Assembly: GCA_910574455.1 (NCBI GenBank)
Contig: CAJSYZ010000003.1
Coordinates: 2,604,001 to 2,668,000 of the forward strand
Direction of reading: 5' to 3'
Length of the DNA stretch: 64,000 bases
DNA from: Trichaptum fuscoviolaceum
Taxonomy: Eukaryota > Basidiomycota > Agaricomycetes > Hymenochaetales > Trichaptaceae
In this document: piece after piece, positions 55,519-64,000 of the stretch
How the letters are laid out: each line of letters opens with the position of its first letter
Position numbering within the stretch: the first letter of the stretch is position 1
Position numbers and translations under genes: made by a program
Notes under the pieces: model-generated
Seen by the model: only the letters and a program-made list of their open reading frames with translations
The model's database searches: none
What the model was told of the DNA's origin: nothing

Positions 55519-56629
55519 CTACTTTCCATACTTCTCCACGTTCATTGTGACCTCAATACCTTCCGAAGTCAGCTTCATTGACACCCTATGCATTCCCTTT
55601 TAGCCACCTTAAGTAATAGAGATTAAATGCAACGTGCTTTGAAAGGTTCTGCACGAGAAAATCCGGTGAAGATCGCTCCATCGCTTCACGAGAGTGAGAG
55701 GTGATCACAGCGAGCGTCTTGCAACCTGCCGTGCGCCCACTGGCGATTCCTGCTGGTGCATCCTCTACAACGAGACCTAGTTCGGATACGCTTTAACTTT
55801 CCGATGCTTAGACTTTGGAAGACCTACAGCGCTTGGGCTCAACTCCACATAGCTTAGCACCAAGAAGATATGGATCCGGCCTTCGTGAACGCACAATGAA
55901 ATATCCGCGGTTCAAGAAAAAGTATTAACATACGATGGTTTTCCTTTCTCCACGTCCTCGGCCGTCACGAAGTTTTTCGGGATAGGAATCCCAGCAATCC
56001 CCAAAGCACTGGAGGCATAATTACTCGTTGCGGAAGTGCATATAGCCCAACGATTGCTCGCGCCTTCTGATAAGAATATCTACGGCGTTCAAAATTTTAG
56101 CGTAAGTCGAAAAAGGTGGTTTCTATGTACTACTTACCGCATTCAAGATTTCCGTAACGCCAGGCAAACGCACAATGCCTTCCAAGCCTTCCTTTGAGGC
56201 ACTATCCAGAATCGCTTGTTCAAACCGTTGTGCTTCTGACTTACACAAGGTACATAAACGTCGGTATTTGCCTAAATCCGATGCGACTTTCGAAAATTAC
56301 CTCTAGTTGGTCTGGATCTGTTATGCCGCAATACATTCGCAAGTTATCCACTGTCCGTACACCGTGTGCAGCTGTCCAAATCACTCATTACAGTGAGTAC
56401 CAAAGATGGATGCATACTAGGATCACTCACTATTGAGAATCTCTTCTACATTCAAGATCGGATATTGCTCTTTAAAAGTATGCCATGCGCCAACCACACC
56501 AGCGGTCGAATCGACTAAGGTTCCATCCATGTCGAAAAGTCTGTAAATATATATAAGCCTGAGTTCTGTTATAGATGTAGGGGCGTTTATTTTGTACATA
56601 GCTTGGAACGTTTCTGTATGAGTTGCCAT
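55519..56629 (-). CDS. HAD-superfamily phosphatase, glycerol-3-phosphatase/2-deoxyglucose-6-phosphatase-like
   Basis: Cytosolic HAD phosphatase of the yeast GPP/DOG type. Exon 1 (MATHTETFQA) starts at 56627-56629 and splices to ILFDMDGTLVDSTAGVVG, the nucleophile motif. Later exons give AAHGVRTVDNLRMYCGITDP, then RLPGVTEILNA, then the Ser/Thr motif WAICTSATSNYASSALG, FVTAEDVEKGKPYPDPYLLG (motif III Lys) and LVVEDAPAGIASGRTAGCKT (motif IV). The last part is uncertain. After PDFLVQNLSKH the frame either runs to a TAG about 20 codons on or needs an intron. The family-like tail VSMKLTSEGIEVTMNVEKYG ending at 55519 fits only with a 22-nt intron or a one-base shift. A 48-nt intron with a GTTGCA donor instead gives a stop at 55553. 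Confidence 0.82.
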
Positions 56630-57040
56630 TATCTCTATAGCTTATCTTGCCTTGGTTTCAGTGTAATGTGATCCAGTAGAAGAATAGCACACTGAGTCAG
56701 AAGAGAGTGTGGAAGAAAGCGACGGGCCGACGGCATAAATCCGTCTCGGAGTGTAATCGGAGAATTAATGTCGGAAGCCGAAACCAAACACTGACTTCAA
56801 GTTGAGCTAAATTTAGTACTACTACTACTTCTAGTAGTACTCACTATACAACTTGAACTACTAAAGATAGCGCATCCTGACGGTTGATTGTTACTTGTTG
56901 GTAACAGTTGGCGAGCTGTCTTACAACGGAATACATAAAGTACTATCATCATCATCAAAGTCCTACTCTCTTATGTGCATCTGGTATGATATACGTCTGA
57001 CAATCAATCTTCACTAGACCACATACTTGATCTCTTCGAC
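56630..57040. other. Divergent promoter region between HAD phosphatase and SEC15
   Basis: About 410 bases. Contains the imperfect palindrome at 56815-56841 and a CATCAT run near 56946. No TATA box stands out. Confidence 0.5.
56815..56841. repeat. Short inverted repeat, 9-bp arms
   Basis: AGTACTACT (56815-56823) pairs with AGTAGTACT (56833-56841) across a 9-base loop. It lies in the HAD-SEC15 divergent promoter. Confidence 0.7.
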
Positions 57041-59960
57041 ATGCCTCCTCGTCGACGTGTCCAATACACGCAGGATGGCATTGACCAACAACTACAACAG
57101 ATTCACTTGCTTGATTCTTCGTCGTCCTCGGAGAATCTCGAGCAGCTTGGTCCGATGATAAAGCAAATTCATGTCAACCGTCAGCAAGAAGCATTCCTTC
57201 GCACCGTACAGGGACTCGTGGAGTCGAAGGAGGCGGAAATCGAGAAGATATGTGCAGACAACTACCAAGACTTCATTCAATCAGTGTCGACGCTGTTTAC
57301 AATCAAGTCTTATACCTTGAACCTTCGGCATAAGATCACTACTCTCGATGAAAGCGTCACACAAGTCGGTAGAGGTCTTATAGAGAAGAAGAAGGCACTC
57401 CTGCAGTCAAAGAAGACTGCAGCAAACCTGGACGAGGCCATTGATGGTTTACAGGCGTGCTTGAAAGTTTTGGACGTCGTGAACCGGGTCGGACAGATGA
57501 TCAAAGAGGAGAAGTACTGGAGCGCGCTAAGAGTAAGTGACTACTTTACTATCCGTCAGAACAAATCTAACACTTATACTAGTCGCTGGAGGAAGTGCAG
57601 ACTATGCCCCCTGCATCTCTATCTCAAACCCCGTTATTCCAACATCTCATGTCTTCCTTACCTTCCCTTCGAGCGCAAATCAAGGATGCCGTTACCGCAT
57701 CCATGAAACAATGGCTACTCGACATCCGAAATAACAGCGGACAGATTGGCAGACTTGCCTTAGAGGCAATGGATATACGCGTTCGCAAGTGGCGTATCAG
57801 ACGAGAGAGAGAACCGTCACTCAAGCATAGCAGGGTCGGCAGTGCCGTTGAGACTGTCGTATATGAAAAACTTGAATGTAAATCTCTCTTCTTAACATGA
57901 TGAAGGTCAATCATTGACACCTCGTAAAGACGATGTTCTAGACAACGACAAGTTGAAAATTGACTTCAAGCCACTCTACCAGTGCATTCACATATACACA
58001 ACCTTGGAATCGCTTGAAGATCTACAGAGATCTTATCAAGCTGACCGTAAAGCAAGTGGATTAGCTTGTGTTCGACAACCTAAACTAACGAAGTTATTAC
58101 AGGCTCAATCAGACCTCATTCTACCCTCACCCCTAAACTTATCATCCCTCCCGACCCTGGTGCAAGAAATAACAGGCTTCTTCATTGTCGAGAAGGAGGT
58201 CTTACGGACTGCTCGTAATTTTCGTAGTGAACGAGATGTTGACGAATTATGGGCATCCGTCATCGGACGACTGACTCAGGCAATCGAGCAGAGCTTGGAC
58301 AAGGAAATTGACCCTGACCAATTTCTATTAGTCAAAGAGTCACTATTATCTTTCATTATGACCCTCGAGGTGCGTATTTGATTTGATTTAATGATTTCTG
58401 TCACTAAAGAGGTTTCGACATTGCTCATAGACATATGGCTATACTGCGACCCAACTTCAAACGTTCATCCTTGTCCTGTTCGAAAAGTACACTACACTTC
58501 TTGAAACCCAATTCAAGGGGAGGTTTGAGGGTGTAAGAAAACTCTTTACCTTAACTTTTGAGACTAGAGTGTTTGATATACTAATATCAAGGATGTGCAA
58601 CGAGATGATCACATGCCTGTACGCGTCGAGACTACACAGGACCGTGACAAGGCCCTCAAAGTCGTGTGGCTTGTTCGCAGTGAATTCAGCGAGCTTAATA
58701 AGTATGGCCTTAATCTAGTGTTGGGAAATGTCTTTTTCAAGACAAATCTTTCTTTACAGTGCTCCGGTTCCCTTGACACTGCCTTGGTCACAGACATTCC
58801 CTCAATGTTGTCAAGATGTTAGGAAATCTCAAGTTCCATCTACAATATATCAATTGACCTGGCTTCTAGATTAGGGAGTTTGTGAAGCGGTTCTATGTCT
58901 TCATGGATGGTGTCTCCGCGCATCATAGAAACATCGACGAATTATTGGGTAGAGTAAGTTACGCACTGGTATAAGATTTTCAGATCAGCTTGGTGATTTC
59001 CTCAGTCACTAGATAGGTTGTTAGTGAACCACGCCAACAAGCCCATCCAGAATCGGCTCGGCAGCATATCGACGTTATCCCAGCTCGCACAAATCATTTC
59101 AAACCTTGAGCATTTTGAAGCTGCATGCTCTGAATTGGAAAAGTCGTTGACGAGCTTACGGTATACTTCACAACCTCCATTATGCTTTCAAACTAACGGA
59201 TAAATTGGTAGGTCGGCACAACGCGGGGGCACTATCCGCCTTACTGCAGCCAAATCCTTCTCAGAAACTTGCAAGACTGCGACATTACGGATCTCATCTG
59301 TAATTGCGGACAAACTGAATGATTTCTTTGAACTTGCAGACTATGTCTGGACACCGCGAACGAGGGAGGATGCGCCGAGCATGTATCTATATGAGTTAGC
59401 TCATTGGCTTGCCACGGTTGTCGACTCTTTGGTAGTAAAAGATCAGTACAAAGATGAAGCATACAGAGCAGCCACCGTTTACATCGCTGACTGTCTGATG
59501 GTGAGAGCGCATCATTTGCAATGTAACAGAGTGGATACTAATGACGATGATGTTGGCAGGACTTTATTACTGGTCCGAGCGTCCCAATGTTGAACGAAAA
59601 CGCTTTGTCGAACATTTTTGTTGATGTTGATTTCTTGGAAGCCGAATTTAAGCGAATCGAACGCGAACACGTCAACACTGCATTCGCTGAGCTTCGCCAG
59701 GTAGTACCAATCGTAACCTACAACCCAACGTCCAATAACTCTAACACTCATTTTAGACAATAACTGTCGCATTATCCAATGTCGTGCAAGACTATCTCTT
59801 GCCTAACATTCGGCAAGCGTCGTATCCTGCTGTGAAGCCAAAGAAATTGCAGGCGCTCTTAGAAAAGCTTGCTAAATTCGGCTCGTCGACCCGAGAGCCG
59901 GGCGAACGAGAACGGGGGGAGAAACGGCGCAAGGAAGCTGAGGCAGTTGGAAGGTTATAG
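57041..59960 (+). CDS. SEC15: Exocyst complex subunit SEC15
   Basis: Subunit of the exocyst, the tether for secretory vesicles at the plasma membrane; Sec15 binds the Rab GTPase Sec4. ATG at 57041 gives a basic head, then LEQLGPMIKQIHVNRQQEAF, the N-terminal coiled coil with EIEKICADNYQDFI, and LDEAIDGLQACLKVLDVVNR. Exon 2 starts SLEEVQTMPPASLSQTPLFQ. The C-terminal helical bundles include FKPLYQCIHIYTTLESLEDL, LVQEITGFFIVEKEVLRTAR and VKRFYVFMDGVSAHHRNIDE. They end with YLYELAHWLATVVDSLVVKD and QDYLLPNIRQASYPAVKPKK, TAG at 59958-59960. The order matches Sec15 family proteins and the length (about 790 residues after splicing) is normal. Confidence 0.93.
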
Positions 59961-60263
59961 GACGTTTATATACACACTCTTCACATTTTGTAAGCGCTTT
60001 GTAGTTTTAGGAGCTCCACGTTGTGCATAATAGAACGAAGTCCGCTGCATCTGCAGACTGTAGTTTTATATAATGCGTCTAGCATGGCAAAGAAATCATG
60101 GCGAGAAAGCATCAAATTCGCTGATCCTTCAAAGAATGAGTTCTTACATATACCATGAAATAGAGAAAAAGGATAAAAGATGCGGGAGAATAGGTAAGAG
60201 AACGGGAAACCATTAATTATGAGTGTAATGACAAAAAGTAGGATCGGCGGAGATCGAGGCAAA
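59961..60263. other. Intergenic between convergent SEC15 and ARF1
   Basis: About 300 bases of 3' flanks, no feature recognised. Confidence 0.5.
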
Positions 60264-61102
<839 letters not shown>

Positions 61103-61477
61103 AGCTACAGACTTCGAGGAAGATGAAGACGGAAGAAAGTGAAGAGGTTAGGGACGAAAATGGGAGTACAGTGGTGGTTGTCGTGTGAGTTTACGAGGGC
61201 GACGTTGAGGTGACGAAGTCAACTAAGTTACTTTCAGACTCCGCTCGCTTCCTAACTTGCCTTTTGAAGGCAGGACGTCCTCCAACCTTGACTTCATACA
61301 ACACTGAGGACACGACAATCCACGTTGATGCCGCTTATTCCTTGACATTCTGCAGTGCATTCTGGCAGATAATTGACTCAAGCTCTGTTTGCCGACTCTT
61401 GTCTGTCAATAGTGAGCTGTGCACGGCAGAGCAGTTCACTCTGACTCTACCCGAAATCATTCTTGGAGGCAGCGAAC
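61103..61477. other. Divergent promoter between ARF1 and CFT2
   Basis: About 375 bases. A plus-strand frame begins near 61210 and overlaps the first CFT2 exon in another frame; it has no family similarity and is not called. Confidence 0.5.
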
Positions 61478-64000
61478 ATGATCACTTTCACACCACTGTC
61501 GGGCGGCGCAAAGCATACCAAGACTACCCCTTTGTGCTACCTCTTGCAAGTCGACGACGTTCGGATTCTTCTGGATTGCGGGTCTCCCGATTGGTGCCCG
61601 GAGTTCCTCAATTCGTCTATACCGGAAGTATCAGGCAACGACTCGGACTTTTCTTGGGAGACTTATTGCAAATCATTGAGAGAGTGAGTCCTCTACTCCT
61701 TACCTCCAAGTTTGAGCGTGGGGGATTGTCGGTATCGTAGGAGTATGGAAAAGGAAGAGTGATGCCATTGGGTGTCCACAGACCGTCGAAAAGTATTCAT
61801 GATACATTATTAACATCTGTATCTGTACTTGACAATATATTCATTGTTCTGAACCCTTTTGGCAATATCGCCGCGATCCCCTATTGCAAATTGAGAAACT
61901 GTGAAGAAGTTAACTGACCGCAGACCTTCAGATATGCTTCAACCGTCGACCTTGTTTTACTCTCGCACGGCGACATACAGCATGCAGGATTCTATCCTTA
62001 TGCATTTACACACTGGGGTCTGCGTGCCCCTGCGTATGCAACGCTACCGGTACAAGCCATGGCGCGTATGGCGGCGGCTGAAGAATCGGAATGTATACGA
62101 AGTCAAGAAGACCCAGACTCCCCTGGGGAACCTAATGCCTCCCCGATCACTCGGCATAAATACGTTGTAAAACCCCAAGAGGTGACCGAAGCCTTTGAAA
62201 CCATCAACACCCTCCGGTATTCTCAACCCGCCCATTTGCAAGGTATCTAAGGTCTTGACTCGAATTGAAAGGGCGCAATAATAACAATTTTTCTTCCAGG
62301 CAAATGTCAAGGGCTTACCATTACTGCATTTAATGCTGGACATACACTTGGGGGAACGATGTGGAAGATCCGTTCACCGTCTGCTGGGACAATTATATAT
62401 GCTGTGGATGTCAACCATCTTCGAGAGCGTCATCTCGATGGGACAGTGCTCCTCAGAAGTGCTGGAAACGGTGGCGTTTACGAGCCTCTAGCTCGTCCCG
62501 ACTTGTTCATTACGGATGCCGACAGAGTCAACCATATTTCTTGCCGAAAGAAGGACAGGGACGCACAACTGATAGGTTTGCCTATTGTTACACTTCTGAT
62601 ATGCATAAACTGAACATTGAGTAGATACTGTAACGTCGACTCTTTCATCTCGCCATTCAGTGCTCATGCCCTGCGACGCGAGCTCTCGTGTCCTCGAACT
62701 CCTTGTACTTCTAGACCAGCACTGGCAGTTCCAGCGTCTAAAATATCCTATTTGTCTCGTCTCACGCACTGGTCGTGAGATGCTTGCGTTCATCCGGAGT
62801 ATGATGGAATGGATGGGCGGAACTATTAGCAAGGAGGACGTTGGTGTCGAAAGTGGGGACAAGGGTAATAAGAGGAGAAGAGATGATGATCACGAGGATG
62901 AGGCACTAGGCGCCTTTGCTCTGCGATTCAGGTTTGTCTCCAATAAAGGGCTATAAAAATCCGTCCACTAATTAGTCACTGCTAGAAATCTGGAGTGCTT
63001 TAGTAATCCCCAAGCATTGTTAAATACTTACTCGTCAAAGGACCCTAAGTTAATCCTGGCCGTGCCAGCTACACTCTCGCATGGTCCATCACGCATCATT
63101 TTCTCTGAGTTCGCCTGCGTACCCGATAATGTACTTCTGTTGACGAGCCCAGGAGAAGAAGGCACTTTAGGGAGATTTCTGTTTGATATCTGGAATGACG
63201 AACAGCGGGAAGACGATAAATGGAACAAAGGCAAACTTGGCCGAAACGTGATGCTGGATAGGACATTGGCGCTCAAGGTTTTTTGTAACCCCAATGAAAC
63301 TCAAAATCTTACTGATGACATATCCTCTGTATCAGATTCGTAGTAAAATCCCGCTTCAAGGCGTCGAGCTAGATGAGTATTTGGCCAAAGAAAAGGCAGA
63401 AAAAGAAAAGGCGGCAGCAGAGGAAGCTGCTCTTGCTCGCACCCAGCTAATGTTGGAAGCAGATGAAGACCAAGAATCTGAGTCTGACGAATCTGACGAT
63501 GAGGATGCAGTCGAGCAGGAGCTTGATGACGAAATGGACACGGCGGAAGACGGCGTCGATGAATACGGAGAACCTATTCCACAACGACATCGTCGAGGCC
63601 GGAAGAAAGAGACAGACTTAGGTGACTGGGCTCTTGAAACTGAAGACGGGGGTACCAAGCAAATGCTTTCATACGACATCTACCTCAAAGGCAACGTCTC
63701 TAAAACCACCTCGTTCTTCAAGTCGGCTGGTAACCAGCAACAACGTTTCCGTATGTTTCCATATGTTGAGCGAAGAAGACGTGTGGATCAATATGGTGAA
63801 GTTGTTGATGTCGGGATGTGGCTGCGGAAAGGTAAGGTCTTTGAGGAGGAAGCTGAGAGTGACGAATCGAAGGAGGCGAAGAGGCAGAAAGAACTCGAGG
63901 AGGAAGTAAAAGTGTGTCTATTCCAATCCTGTCTCTGAAATGTTGGCTAACTTATCAACAGAAAGCGGTAGTGGAACCGCCATCAAAATTCATCAGTACA
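61478..64000 (+). CDS. CFT2: Cleavage and polyadenylation factor subunit CFT2/CPSF100 (partial, cut by window end)
   Basis: Nuclear metallo-beta-lactamase/beta-CASP protein of the pre-mRNA 3'-end processing complex. The ATG at 61478 gives MITFTPLSGGAKHTKTTPLC and YLLQVDDVRILLDCGSPDWC. Later exons give VDLVLLSHGDIQHAGFYPYA: the HxDxxH-like motif is degenerate in spacing context, and the CPSF100 branch is catalytically inactive. Then come FNAGHTLGGTMWKIRSP, IIYAVDVNHLRERHLDGTVL and a beta-CASP region with RTGREMLAFIRSMMEWMGG. The segment GPSRIIFSEFACVPDNVLLL precedes an acidic insert at about 63460-63560 (Glu/Asp-rich) and SYDIYLKGNVSKTTSFFKSA. The gene continues beyond 64000, so the C-terminal domain that binds CPSF73 is not visible. 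At least seven introns. Confidence 0.93.

Overview
The window reads as nuclear DNA of a filamentous basidiomycete, most likely an Agaricomycete. Genes are dense, on both strands, and cut by many short GT-AG introns of about 45-70 nt, often with a CTGAC/CTNAC branch point. Families include fluoride exporter FEX, TspO, HOS3-type deacetylase, DUF2985 and DUF7704 proteins. Protein calls are family assignments made by reading spliced translations; no database search was run.

Layout. 43-13032: membrane-anchored TAP-like alpha/beta hydrolase, EF-hand mitochondrial carrier, Dal5/Tna1-type MFS permease, a small coiled-coil protein of unknown function, TspO, fluoride exporter and 3-ketodihydrosphingosine reductase. 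13033-18716: accessory island built from a large, almost perfect inverted repeat (two arms of about 1.2 kb) around a DUF7704 membrane-protein gene. 18717-28914: DNA polymerase epsilon subunit B, HOS3-like deacetylase, PHAF1/UPF0183, SDT1-like nucleotidase, ribosomal protein eL6 and COX18. 28915-30713: gene-poor, with a third, diverged copy of the repeat. 30714-43009: the very large FMP27/BLTP2 lipid-transfer gene and a DUF2985 membrane protein. 43453-64000: methionine synthase, dual-specificity phosphatase, HSL-type lipase, alpha-tubulin, HAD phosphatase, SEC15, ARF1 and a CFT2/CPSF100 gene cut by the window end.

Most genes are conserved housekeeping genes with no operon logic. Themes that recur are membrane traffic and lipid handling (SEC15, ARF1, FMP27, TSC10, PHAF1) and chromosome or cell-cycle functions (DPB2, HOS3, alpha-tubulin). 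The last three have paired ACGCGT (MCB-like) boxes in a promoter or first intron.

The most unusual part is 13707-18085. Each arm has a conserved TATA-like promoter, six intron-like blocks of 51-57 nt, an internal tandem duplication and a G-quadruplex motif, but no long open frame. The arms face each other, differ at only about five places, and lose similarity abruptly at their edges. A non-coding or decayed repeat transcript homogenised by gene conversion, able to form hairpin or double-stranded RNA across the enclosed gene, fits what is seen, but this is inference.
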